Positions 43,801-52,073 of a stretch of 64,000 bases of DNA are shown in pieces (the first letter of the stretch is position 1; every line of letters begins with the position of its first letter). The notes below the pieces were generated by a model, which was not told where the DNA came from, did no database searches, and saw nothing but the letters and a program-made list of their open reading frames with translations. This DNA comes from Lacibacter sediminis (GTDB lineage Bacteria; Bacteroidota; Bacteroidia; Chitinophagales; Chitinophagaceae), in assembly GCF_014168535.1 (NCBI RefSeq), contig NZ_CP060007.1, positions 4,588,001 through 4,652,000 of the forward strand. The letters run 5' to 3'. A program made the translations under genes and the position numbers.

Positions 43801-46461
43801 GGAACCTACAATGGCACTATTTCTGTTGCATGCGGTGCTGCTACAACAAAAACTTTAGCAGTAAACGGTATTGCATCAAACCCAATTGTTGCACCTGCGT
43901 ATGATGTATTAGTTGCAAAAGATGGTTCGGGTAATTATACCTCAGTACAGGCAGCTATCACAGCAGCACCAACAGGACGTACTTCGCCATGGAGAATTTT
44001 TATTAAGAAAGGAAAGTATGTGGAAACAGTTGTCATTCCATCAAACAAACCATTCATGCAATTGATTGGTGAAAACATGGCGGAAACAATTATTTCGTAC
44101 GATAACTATTCGGGCAAAGCAAATCCTGCAGGTGGTACATATGGTACTTCAACATGCGGTACCATGATCATTAATGCAGCTGATGTAATGCTGATGAATC
44201 TTTCAGTTGAAAATGCAACAGGCTATGGTATCAATGCCAATGCACTTGTTCCTGCACCGGGCGATGGTCCGCAGGCGGTTGCTGTGTACACTACATCCGA
44301 CAGAGTTGTGTTTTACAACTGCCGTATGAACAGCGGACAGGATACCTACTATGGCGGTAACAACAGAGGCACACGTGTGTACATGAAGAACAGTTATATT
44401 GATGGCAATACCGATTTTATTTTCGGATCATCTACCATCATCTTCGATACCTGTGTGATCTATCCACGTACAAGATTGGATAATACAACCGGTGGTTATG
44501 TAACTGCTGCGAACACAAAACTTGAATCAGGTTATGGCTATGTATTTCGTGATTGTAAGATCACAAAGAACCGTGGCATTACTTTATACACATTGGGCCG
44601 CCCTTGGCAGAATGATGCGAGTACCGCAGATATTGCCAAGTCGTACAACAAAACGGTTTTCCTGAACTCGTTTATGGGTTCTTCTATTAAACCCGAAGGA
44701 TGGAGCACATGGGATGGCGGCACAAATACATCCTTCATTACATATGCCGAATACAATACCAAAAACTATAATGGTACATTAAAAGATGTGAGTGGTCGTA
44801 TAAGCTGGAGTAAACAATTAACAGCGGGTGAAGCAGCGAAGTATTATAATAACGATACGGTGTTTGTAAACGCCAACACACCTGCGATGGCAACATGGAA
44901 TCCGTACAGTACATGGCCGGAGTTGAACAACACATTTACTCCCGAATTATCTGCATCAAATCTGCTTGCACGCAAACCCAATGCAACCTCAACAACGGTG
45001 AATGTTACCTGGAATATTACATGGCCAATGTCGGGCATCAAATGCGAACTGTACAGAAGTTCTGATAAACAAAACTTCAGTTTAATTGATACACAAACCA
45101 GCAGCGAAGACTCTGCATGTAATTTTATTTATGCGGATGTTGCACCTGCTGCCGGTGCAAGTTACTATTACATTGTACGTTTATCGAAAGCAGGTTTTAA
45201 CAACACAACTTCCGATACAGCGTATGTATCAAGTAAACCATTGATTACCGTAACAGCTGCACTATCTGATTTTTTACAGGGAATCGGAACACCATCTACC
45301 ACGCAAACCTATTTGGTTTCGGGTTTAAATATCATCGACAGTATTAAAATTCTTCCGCCGGTTAATTATGAAGTATCTGCTGATGGTGGAACAACCTGGT
45401 ACAACAATGCAAAGCCACTGGGCTTAAAACCTGTGACCGGTACTGTTGCCAATACAACTGTAACACTGCGTTTGAACGGAAACTCTGTTGGTACGTATAA
45501 CGATAAAATCATCCACAGTGCAACAATGGCTGATACTGTAAAGACAGCAGTGAGAGGAACGATACAATCGCAGGCTGTACAGATTTCTGCTGTGTTGCAA
45601 CACTGGCCGTTTACACAAAACAATCAGGACAGTGCCGCTATCCGTTCGGCGGGTGTTGTTGCAAGTGCACCAACGTTCAGCAAGTTTGCAGTATCAGATG
45701 GCGTAACAGTAGCAGGCCTGTTGCCTTACTCATTAACACGTGGACAAGTGTTTGCTGCAACAGCAGATGGTTACTGGACAACAGCATCGGGCGGACCCGG
45801 TGGTAATCTCAACCGCACCAATTACGAACAGTTTACTGTTACCGCAGCAGCGGGCTATACTACACGTATAGACAGTTTGATGTTCAATAATGCATTTTAC
45901 GGATCGAGCAGTAATATTAAGATTGCTGTTGTGTATTCACGAAGTGGATTTGCAACTGACTCAACAGAAGTAATCGGTTATGAATTTGCAACAGCGAAGG
46001 CGTTGACGCAGGATAATAACGGTCCTTCTGCAGTATATCGCTTTCCATTGAATGGATCAACAGGCATAACATTAACAGAAGGACAAACACTCAGTATTCG
46101 TATCTACTACAGCTGCGGCAGCACCAGCCCAGGTAGGTATTTACAATTGAAAGACGTAATCGTAAAAGGTATTCCAACGCAGAATGTGCCAACATCTGTA
46201 ATTGATAATATTACTGCAAGAGGTTTTTCAATATACCCTAACCCCGCAGCAAATACAATTTACATTAAACATCCACGAAGCGGAACAAATACATCAATTG
46301 CATTGTATTCTCTGATCGGCGTTAAAATTGTCGAATGGAAAGCAACTGCTAACACTACACTTACGTCAGTAGATGTGCAGGCCTTGCCACAAGGTCAATA
46401 CCTCATTCATTATAATTCAGGCAAAGAGAACGTTGTTTTAAAATGCATCGTAGTACATTAG
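40855..46461 (+). CDS. giant PL1 pectate lyase - CE8 pectin methylesterase fusion with T9SS tail
   Basis: 1868 residues from ATG 40855. Domains in order are: signal peptide ending VINAQ; PL1 lyase (about 28-445, with IIIDHCSVSWSSDE and RNRNPRF); Ca2+ repeat DTDHDGMPDVWE; Ig-like module A (503-606); jelly-roll, CBM-like segment (614-783); fibronectin III (784-900); Ig-like module B (903-1007, very close to A); CE8 esterase (1015-1342, with GQDTYYG, NTDFIFGSS and LGRPWQ); fibronectin-like segment; Ig-like module C (1462-1569); a second jelly-roll; and a type A T9SS sorting domain (from about 1791, FSIYPNPAANTIYIKHP). It should be exported by T9SS and attached to the surface or released. One chain both demethylates and cleaves homogalacturonan. 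It lies between CE12 and a stand-alone CE8 gene. Confidence 0.93.
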   Translation: MKLLMNLCLPKQIISFLALLLCTSVINAQQIAFPGAEGAGRFTSGGRGTVSVPTTVFEVTHLNDDNSVGSLRYALTQTATHRTIVFRVSGTIHLTSKLNIRANTTIAGQTAPGDGICLADFPVVISGDNVILRYVRCRMGDKNQLKTSPANCGVPVPPFTAACMPLDGSGGDDALGNLGNKNIIIDHCSVSWSSDEALTVYRGDSVTLQWNIISEPLNYSYHFETGDTDFENHGYGGIWGSLHGSFHHNLIAHCRNRNPRFAGNSTYPAGSIESADFRNNVIYNWGINTIYGGDGGQYNLVNNYYKYGPNTSSGVRYRIVGVDSTAEFGYAKYFISGNYVDGSTTNTNSNWLGASMNTGVAADTVKSKSSTPFLSAYNLTTTHTAQEAYDLVLQYAGASLRRDTLDERVANDVRNRTGRIIDVQGGYPHATPYANTVNAWPTLSSSTAPTDTDHDGMPDVWETANGLNINDASDRGIFAANGYTNLENYLNSIITAQQNTTPTIYSSSSLTSFTQTVGTPSASQSFTVSALNLTADLTITAPASYEVSLNNTTWSTSVALTPNSGSITSTTVYVRLNAITAGAFAGNVVGTSTGATNMSIAVTGNASQNLQDAAIGFFPNLDGGYENQTVGSYSTVTAHTSTTNWEVSAAWEIKAADARTGNKLMFYKQASSSVKYMFSPVLTNPALTQNTDYVIQFWYKPAGTLTASTVLTGSATVVGATGGTGTSLTATAVTLDGSTPLDWQLFTGTLKTATTTPTSTYFGMKISNPQSPYFYIDDYVAYPGTAVDNTAPDAVTNLAAAGSANAIALTWSAPATGIDNGGYLVVRSTVSTAPTLNTKGVYAAGNTIGADYTVLYTGTVTSFNDGTVTTGSTYYYHVFTADKAFNYSPVATISGTATASASPTILATASFSNFTQTIGTPSAVQKATVSGTNLTGDVTVTAPTNYEVSLNGTTFTSSVVLSPTSGTITSTEVSVRLNATTAGTYNGTISVACGAATTKTLAVNGIASNPIVAPAYDVLVAKDGSGNYTSVQAAITAAPTGRTSPWRIFIKKGKYVETVVIPSNKPFMQLIGENMAETIISYDNYSGKANPAGGTYGTSTCGTMIINAADVMLMNLSVENATGYGINANALVPAPGDGPQAVAVYTTSDRVVFYNCRMNSGQDTYYGGNNRGTRVYMKNSYIDGNTDFIFGSSTIIFDTCVIYPRTRLDNTTGGYVTAANTKLESGYGYVFRDCKITKNRGITLYTLGRPWQNDASTADIAKSYNKTVFLNSFMGSSIKPEGWSTWDGGTNTSFITYAEYNTKNYNGTLKDVSGRISWSKQLTAGEAAKYYNNDTVFVNANTPAMATWNPYSTWPELNNTFTPELSASNLLARKPNATSTTVNVTWNITWPMSGIKCELYRSSDKQNFSLIDTQTSSEDSACNFIYADVAPAAGASYYYIVRLSKAGFNNTTSDTAYVSSKPLITVTAALSDFLQGIGTPSTTQTYLVSGLNIIDSIKILPPVNYEVSADGGTTWYNNAKPLGLKPVTGTVANTTVTLRLNGNSVGTYNDKIIHSATMADTVKTAVRGTIQSQAVQISAVLQHWPFTQNNQDSAAIRSAGVVASAPTFSKFAVSDGVTVAGLLPYSLTRGQVFAATADGYWTTASGGPGGNLNRTNYEQFTVTAAAGYTTRIDSLMFNNAFYGSSSNIKIAVVYSRSGFATDSTEVIGYEFATAKALTQDNNGPSAVYRFPLNGSTGITLTEGQTLSIRIYYSCGSTSPGRYLQLKDVIVKGIPTQNVPTSVIDNITARGFSIYPNPAANTIYIKHPRSGTNTSIALYSLIGVKIVEWKATANTTLTSVDVQALPQGQYLIHYNSGKENVVLKCIVVH

Positions 46462-46465
46462 AATT

Positions 46466-47488
46466 ATGAAAAAGGTTGTCGGCTATATTGTATTGATCAT
46501 TATTTGCGGATTACAGTCCTTTGCACAAACCGCCAACCCGCAACAGTACAAGTATGTATTCACAGTTGCTAAAGATGGCAGTGGCGAATTCAAATACATA
46601 CAGGATGCCATTGATGCGATGCGTGTATATCCGTTAGCATCCATTACACTTTATATTAAGAACGGAGTGTATAACGAAAAGATTGAACTGCCAGCTCCTA
46701 ACACAGATGTAACCTTCATTGGTGAAAGCGTTGAAAAGACCATCATTACATTCAACGATTATTCAGGAAGAGGAAAGCATACAACGTTCACCTCTTATAC
46801 AGCGAAAATTTCCGGCAATCGCTTCTATGCAGAGAATATCACATTTGCAAACAGCGCCGGTCCGGTAGGACAAGCATTAGCATTATATGTTGATGCTGAT
46901 AAAGCCATCTTTAAAAACTGCAAGTTCCTCGGCAACCAGGATACCATTTTTGCTGCAGGTGAAAACTCCCGGCAGCTATTTCTTGATTGTTATATTGAAG
47001 GAACTACTGATTTCATCTTCGGCCCTTCAACAGCCGTATTTCAAAACTGTACCATCCGCTCCAAAACAAATTCTTATATCACGGCAGCAAGTACCACAGC
47101 CGGTAAAAAATTTGGCTATGTATTTCTCGATTGCAAGATCATTGCCGATTCCGGTGTAACGAAAACATTACTTGGCCGGCCATGGCGTGCACATGCAAAA
47201 ACAGTCTTCATCCGTTGCGAAATGCCGAAACAGATTGCACCGGAAGGCTGGAGCAACTGGAACAACCCCGCCAATGAGCAAACTGTTTTATACGCAGAAT
47301 ATAAATGCACAGGCGAAGGTGCAGTAACAGCAAAACGTGTTGCATGGAGCAAACAACTCAGCGATAAAGAAGCAAAAGAATATACACTCGACAATATTTT
47401 ATCGAATAACAGTCTGGTAAAAGATGAAAGCAGTTGGTTTATGCAATCACGCAGCAAAGCATTTCAATGGCCGGCGAGTAAACAATAA
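46466..47488 (+). CDS. pectin methylesterase (CE8)
   Basis: A 340-residue secreted esterase with a Sec signal peptide ending near QSFAQ. It has a canonical CE8 right-handed beta-helix, with NQDTIFA (oxyanion Gln and acid/base Asp), GTTDFIFGPS (nucleophile Asp) and LLGRPWR (substrate Arg). It removes methyl groups from homogalacturonan, releasing methanol and making it a substrate for pectate lyase and polygalacturonase. It begins five bases after the PL1-CE8 fusion gene, whose CE8 domain it may complement in the periplasm. Confidence 0.92.
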   Translation: MKKVVGYIVLIIICGLQSFAQTANPQQYKYVFTVAKDGSGEFKYIQDAIDAMRVYPLASITLYIKNGVYNEKIELPAPNTDVTFIGESVEKTIITFNDYSGRGKHTTFTSYTAKISGNRFYAENITFANSAGPVGQALALYVDADKAIFKNCKFLGNQDTIFAAGENSRQLFLDCYIEGTTDFIFGPSTAVFQNCTIRSKTNSYITAASTTAGKKFGYVFLDCKIIADSGVTKTLLGRPWRAHAKTVFIRCEMPKQIAPEGWSNWNNPANEQTVLYAEYKCTGEGAVTAKRVAWSKQLSDKEAKEYTLDNILSNNSLVKDESSWFMQSRSKAFQWPASKQ

Positions 47489-47490
47489 AC

Positions 47491-48414
47491 ATGAAGAATA
47501 ATTTTTTACTTCTATTCTTTATTCTTCTTTCTGTGTTTGTAAAAGCACAGGAGTTTGTACCATTATGGCCCGCAGGAAAAAAGCCCAACAACAACGGTAA
47601 AAAAATAACCGATAGTTTATTCAACGAACGCATCTGGCAAGTAGCAACACCGGGTATTTATTGCTTTGTTGTACCGAAAGCAGAGAACAACGGCACAGCT
47701 GTGTTGATTGTTCCAGGCGGTGGATATGAACGACTTTCACATTTATACAGCGGATTCAATTTAGCGAAGTGGTATAACAGCATTGGCGTAAATGCATTTG
47801 TGCTTATTCATCGTTTGCCACATCAACAGGATCTCATCAATAAACAACTTGTACCGGTGCAGGATGCACAACGGGCTATTCGTGTCATAAGAGCAAATGC
47901 TGTGCAGTGGAATATCAAAACAGACAAAGTAGGTATCATGGGTATCAGTGCAGGTGGACATGTAGCAACTACACTCGGCACACATGTAAAAGATGAAGCT
48001 GTAGCAAATGATACATTAGACAGGTATAGCTATCGTCCTGATTTTATGGTATTGCTTTCGCCTGTTGTAACTATGGGCAAATATGCACATGGCGGCAGCA
48101 AAAAGAATTTTCTTGGAGCCGATACCACAAAAGGAAACATCGAATATTATTCAAGTGAATTGCAGGTGACCTCCTTCACGCCTCCGGCATTTTTAGTGCA
48201 TGCACAAAACGACAGTACGGTAAAAGTGCAAAACAGTTTGTTATTCTACCAGTCGTTAGTTGAAAAAAAGATCAATGCGAGCCTGCATATATTCCCGCAG
48301 GGCGCCCATGGCATCCGGCTGGATGAAAATCCGGGGTCAACTGAACAATGGCTGCCTTTATTAGAAGCGTGGTTAAAAGAAATGAGTTTTATCTTGCCTG
48401 TTCCTTTTAAATAA
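47491..48414 (+). CDS. secreted alpha/beta hydrolase esterase, paralog 1
   Basis: 307 residues with a Sec signal ending FVKAQ. It is an alpha/beta hydrolase of the carbohydrate acetyl-esterase-like group: HGGG-like oxyanion segment PGGGYERLS, nucleophile elbow MGISAGGHVA, Asp in HAQNDSTV and His in PQGAHGI. It probably removes acetyl or other acyl groups from pectin or attached side chains. It begins two bases after the CE8 gene and is followed seven bases later by a clear paralog, so the pair probably arose by tandem duplication. Confidence 0.83.
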   Translation: MKNNFLLLFFILLSVFVKAQEFVPLWPAGKKPNNNGKKITDSLFNERIWQVATPGIYCFVVPKAENNGTAVLIVPGGGYERLSHLYSGFNLAKWYNSIGVNAFVLIHRLPHQQDLINKQLVPVQDAQRAIRVIRANAVQWNIKTDKVGIMGISAGGHVATTLGTHVKDEAVANDTLDRYSYRPDFMVLLSPVVTMGKYAHGGSKKNFLGADTTKGNIEYYSSELQVTSFTPPAFLVHAQNDSTVKVQNSLLFYQSLVEKKINASLHIFPQGAHGIRLDENPGSTEQWLPLLEAWLKEMSFILPVPFK

Positions 48415-48421
48415 TAACAGT

Positions 48422-49315
48422 ATGAAATTAGTTTTATTGATAAGTTCGTTTATGGTTGCAACAGCACTTTACGCTCAACAGGAAATGCCATTGTATGATG
48501 GCACAGTTCCAAATTCAAAACCCGGTCGCACTAAAGAAACTGCGGTATCAAAAGATAACGTGCTGCGCATTTCAAAAGTGAGTGTGCCGACACTTACAAT
48601 TTATAAACCGGCAAATGCAAATGGTATGTCGGTGATCATTTGTCCCGGTGGTGGATATGGTATTCTTGCATTCGATAAAGAAGGTACACGTGTGGCAGAA
48701 GAAATGAATAAATGGGGCATCACCGCTTTTGTATTGAAATACCGTTTGCCTGATGATACAACAAATATCGATCGTAGTCTTGCTCCATTGCAGGATGCGC
48801 AACAAGCCGTTCGCTTGGTGCGTAGCAAAGCAGCTGAATGGGGATTGAAGAAAGATAAGATCGGCATCATGGGTTTTTCTGCAGGCGGACATTTAGCATC
48901 AACTGCTGCAACACATTTCAGAAGCAAAGCAGATGCAACAACTAAAGACACCACTTCTGTTCGCCCTGATTTTGCAATACTCATTTATCCTGTTATCAGT
49001 TTCGATAGTACCATTACACATAAAGGATCAAGAAATAATTTAGTGGGCGCAACTGCATCGGCAGACCAGATAAAACTTTATTCAAACGAATTGCAGGTAA
49101 CAGCAAAAACTCCTCCCTCCTTTTTAGTGCATGCGGCAGACGATGGAGCAGTACCTGTTGAAAACAGCATCCGTTATTACCAGGCTTGTGTAAAATACAA
49201 AGTGCCTGCTGAAATGCATCTTTACCCAAAAGGCGGACATGGTTTTGGCATGTTCAATAAAACAACAACCGATAACTGGATGGAGCGTTTGAAAAACTGG
49301 TTAACGTCGTTATAA
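48422..49315 (+). CDS. secreted alpha/beta hydrolase esterase, paralog 2
   Basis: 297 residues with a Sec signal ending LYAQQ. It has the same architecture as its upstream neighbour: PGGGYGILAFDKEGT, MGFSAGGHLA (nucleophile Ser), HAADDGAVP (Asp) and PKGGHGF (His). The shared stretches around LAPLQDAQ and YSNELQVTAKTPPSFLVHA show that the two are duplicates that have diverged, perhaps to different acyl positions. The stop codon is followed directly by the heptanucleotide array at 49316. Confidence 0.83.
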   Translation: MKLVLLISSFMVATALYAQQEMPLYDGTVPNSKPGRTKETAVSKDNVLRISKVSVPTLTIYKPANANGMSVIICPGGGYGILAFDKEGTRVAEEMNKWGITAFVLKYRLPDDTTNIDRSLAPLQDAQQAVRLVRSKAAEWGLKKDKIGIMGFSAGGHLASTAATHFRSKADATTKDTTSVRPDFAILIYPVISFDSTITHKGSRNNLVGATASADQIKLYSNELQVTAKTPPSFLVHAADDGAVPVENSIRYYQACVKYKVPAEMHLYPKGGHGFGMFNKTTTDNWMERLKNWLTSL

Positions 49316-49378
49316 TAGTTGCGGGTTTCAAGTTTCTGGTTTCAGGTAACCGGTAACTTGCAACCTGTAACCAGAAAC
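49316..49378 (+). repeat. tandem heptanucleotide array (9 units)
   Basis: Nine contiguous 7-base units begin at the first base after the TAA stop and end eight bases before the next ATG. Every unit has G at position 3 and C at position 7; the consensus is NNGTNNC (examples AAGTTTC, CGGTAAC, CAGAAAC). Because GTTTC and GAAAC units occur at opposite ends, the array can also fold: the 16 bases from 49332 pair with those ending at 49378 except for one mismatch. It could act as RNA hairpin or spacer between cistrons. Confidence 0.7.
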
Positions 49379-49386
49379 AAAAATTT

Positions 49387-50430
49387 ATGAAACCGATCAA
49401 TACAGGAATATGTTCATTTGGTATGAGTGGTTGGGTATTTCACGCCCCTTTCATCAGTACACATCACGGTTTTCATTTTTATGCTGTGTGGGAACGAACC
49501 AAGAATCTTGCACAGGAAAAATATCCTGCTGTTAAAACATACCGTACACTTGAAGAAATGCTGGCTGATGAAAATGTGGAATTGGTTGTTGTCAATACGC
49601 CTAACATCACCCATTACGATTATGTAAAAAAAGCGTTGCTTGCGGGCAAACATGTCATCAGCGAAAAACCATTTACAGTAGAAGTAGCAGAAGCTGAAGA
49701 ACTGATTGCATTAGCTGGAGAAAAAAATCTGAAACTCTCTGTTTTTCAAAACAGAAGATACGATAGTGATTATAAAACCATCAAATCAGTACTTGATCAA
49801 AAGTTGTTAGGCAATATTGTAGAAGCAGAATTTCATTTTGATCGGTATAAAGAAGAGATCAGTCCGAAAGCGCATAAAGAAGTAGCGATGAAAGGAACAG
49901 GCGCTTTGTACGATCTGGGTTCACATCTTATCGACCAGGCATTGCAATTGTTTGGAATGCCAACGGCTGTGTTTGCAGATATAGCTATTATGCGGCCTGT
50001 ATCACAAGTAGATGATTATTTTGAAGTCCTGTTGTACTATCCTTCATCAAGAGTACGCATCAAAGGAAGTTACCAGGTGCGTGAAGCATTGCCCGGTTAT
50101 GTGTTACATGGAAGCAAAGGTTCCTTCATCAAACCAAAAACAGATATGCAGGAAACACAACTGCAATCGCACATGTTACCTACGGATGATGCTTATGGCA
50201 TTGAACCCGAGACAGAAAAAGGATTGTTGCATACAGAAGTAGATGGAAAAATTATCAATGAAAAAATCCCTTCTTTAACTGGAAACTATACAGCTTATTA
50301 CGAAGGTATTTACCAGGCCATCCGCAACAATGCGCCATTGCCTGTAACTGCTGCTGAAGGAACGGATGTGATTAGAATCATTGAAGCAGCTTTTAAAAGC
50401 AACGAAGAAAAAAGAGTGATTGAATTATGA
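49387..50430 (+). CDS. cytosolic Gfo/Idh/MocA family oxidoreductase
   Basis: 347 residues, no signal peptide. The Rossmann start is GICSFGMSGWVFHAPFI, close to the GxGxxG class with the A-P-F-I segment typical of YvaA/inositol dehydrogenase-like members. The catalytic signature SEKPFTVEVAEAEELI lies near residues 94-109. It oxidises or reduces a sugar, sugar acid or inositol with NAD(P). The substrate is unknown, but a pectin-derived sugar is likely from context. The next gene (GH43) overlaps it by four bases, so the two are probably made together. It is not close to the Tat-exported oxidoreductases in this window. Confidence 0.85.
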   Translation: MKPINTGICSFGMSGWVFHAPFISTHHGFHFYAVWERTKNLAQEKYPAVKTYRTLEEMLADENVELVVVNTPNITHYDYVKKALLAGKHVISEKPFTVEVAEAEELIALAGEKNLKLSVFQNRRYDSDYKTIKSVLDQKLLGNIVEAEFHFDRYKEEISPKAHKEVAMKGTGALYDLGSHLIDQALQLFGMPTAVFADIAIMRPVSQVDDYFEVLLYYPSSRVRIKGSYQVREALPGYVLHGSKGSFIKPKTDMQETQLQSHMLPTDDAYGIEPETEKGLLHTEVDGKIINEKIPSLTGNYTAYYEGIYQAIRNNAPLPVTAAEGTDVIRIIEAAFKSNEEKRVIEL

Positions 50431-52031
50431 AAAGTGTTTTAACGATAGGCTTTGTTTTGTTTTACTTAACTGTATCAGCGCAAACAATTTCAAAAGCATG
50501 GGTATCAGATAATGGCAATGGCACATTTAAAAACCCTGTTGTAAATGCTGATTACAGTGATCCGGATGCTATTCGTGTAGGCGATGATTTCTATATGGTA
50601 TCATCATCGTTTAATCATATTCCCGGTTTGCCTATTCTTCATTCAAAAGATTTAGTAAACTGGAAACTGATCGGTCATGCATTAAAACGTCAGCCACCAT
50701 TCGATCATTTTTCTTCTGTGCAACATGGCGGCGGTGTGTGGGCACCATCAATCCGTTATTACAACAATGAATTTTATATCTACTATCCTGATCCAGATTT
50801 TGGGATTTATCTCACAAAAGCAAAAAACATTAATGGCCCATGGACTGAACCTGTTCTTGTAGAAGCGGGAAAAGGTTTGATTGATCCTTGTCCGTTATGG
50901 GATACTGACGGCAAAGTTTATCTCGTGCATGCGTATGCAGGAAGTCGTGCAGGTTTTAAATCCATCATCGTCGTAAAAGAACTCAATAAAGAAGCCACAA
51001 AAGTGATTAGTGATCCGGTGCTTGTGTTCGATGGTCACGCAACTGATCCAACACTCGAAGGACCGAAGTTTTATAAACGCAATGGTTTCTATTACATTTT
51101 TGCACCGGCCGGTGGCGTAAGTACGGGTTGGCAATTGGTGCTTCGTTCAAAAAATATTTATGGACCTTATGAACGTAAAGTGGTGATGGATCAGGGAGCA
51201 TCAACAGTGAACGGTCCGCACCAGGGCGCATGGATCAACACGCAAACAGGCGAAGATTGGTTTCTGCATTTTCAGGATAAAGATGCATACGGAAGAGTGG
51301 TGCATTTACAACCGATGAGTTGGAAAAATGATTGGCCGGTGATTGGTGTTGATAAAGATGGTGATGCCAAAGGCGAACCGGTGATGGTTTATAAAAAGCC
51401 GAATGTTGGTAAAACATATCCTGTTGCAACAGTTGCCGACAGTGATGAATTCAATTCATCCAAACTCGGTTTGCAATGGCAATGGCAGGCAAACCCTCAA
51501 CAAGGTTGGGCATTTCCAACAACGGAAGGCGTATTGCGGATGTTCTCAGCCATTTTGCCCGACAGTATAAAATCACCGTGGGATTATCCAAACCTGCTGG
51601 CGCAAAAATTCCCGGCCGAAGAATTTACGGCCACTGCTAAATTTTCATTTCAGCCACGCCACGAAAAAGAACGTTTTGCCTTGATGGTGCACGGAGCAAG
51701 CTATGCGTATATCGCAATAGAAAAAAGAGCGGATGGCAACTACATCAGCTTTGTAAAATGCGTGGATGCAGACCGTAAAGGAAAAGAAACAGTACAGGAC
51801 GGTGAAAAACTGCAGAGTAAGGATATTTATTTCCGTGTGCAGGTAAGCAAAACAGCAAGTTGCACTTTCAGTTACAGCGAAGATGGGAAAACCTTCAAAA
51901 CCATTGGTGATGCATTAACTGCAAAGCCCGGAAGATGGGTTGGAGCGAAAGTTGGTTTCTTCTTCAACCGCAGTAACAAAACTAACGATGCAGGCGTGGT
52001 GGATATCGATTGGTTCAGGATTGAACAATAG
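50427..52031 (+). CDS. GH43 glycoside hydrolase (arabinofuranosidase/xylosidase/galactosidase type)
   Basis: 534 residues with a Sec signal ending VSAQ. The five-bladed propeller is followed by a beta-sandwich. Catalytic residues are the Asp in NADYSDPDAI (base), the Asp in LIDPCPLWD (pKa modulator) and the Glu in PTLEGPKFY (acid). The C-terminal domain (about 335-534, starting VADSDEFNSSKLGLQWQWQ) resembles the concanavalin-like module attached to many GH43 enzymes. It probably trims arabinose, xylose or galactose from pectin side chains; the family does not decide. Translation is coupled to the preceding gene by an ATGA overlap. Confidence 0.9.
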   Translation: MKSVLTIGFVLFYLTVSAQTISKAWVSDNGNGTFKNPVVNADYSDPDAIRVGDDFYMVSSSFNHIPGLPILHSKDLVNWKLIGHALKRQPPFDHFSSVQHGGGVWAPSIRYYNNEFYIYYPDPDFGIYLTKAKNINGPWTEPVLVEAGKGLIDPCPLWDTDGKVYLVHAYAGSRAGFKSIIVVKELNKEATKVISDPVLVFDGHATDPTLEGPKFYKRNGFYYIFAPAGGVSTGWQLVLRSKNIYGPYERKVVMDQGASTVNGPHQGAWINTQTGEDWFLHFQDKDAYGRVVHLQPMSWKNDWPVIGVDKDGDAKGEPVMVYKKPNVGKTYPVATVADSDEFNSSKLGLQWQWQANPQQGWAFPTTEGVLRMFSAILPDSIKSPWDYPNLLAQKFPAEEFTATAKFSFQPRHEKERFALMVHGASYAYIAIEKRADGNYISFVKCVDADRKGKETVQDGEKLQSKDIYFRVQVSKTASCTFSYSEDGKTFKTIGDALTAKPGRWVGAKVGFFFNRSNKTNDAGVVDIDWFRIEQ

Positions 52032-52073
52032 GATTGCAACGATCATTTATTCGAACAATATAAAAATTGCCAT

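Noticed and set aside
49316..49378. Heptad array as a CRISPR or terminator
   Set aside because: Units are 7 bases without spacers, so it is not a CRISPR. There is no T tract after the hairpin, so it is not a standard terminator.
1..52048. Shared 13-mer GCAACGATCATTT at 1 and 52036
   Set aside because: A match of this length is expected by chance several times in a window of this size, and one copy is at the edge of a coding region.
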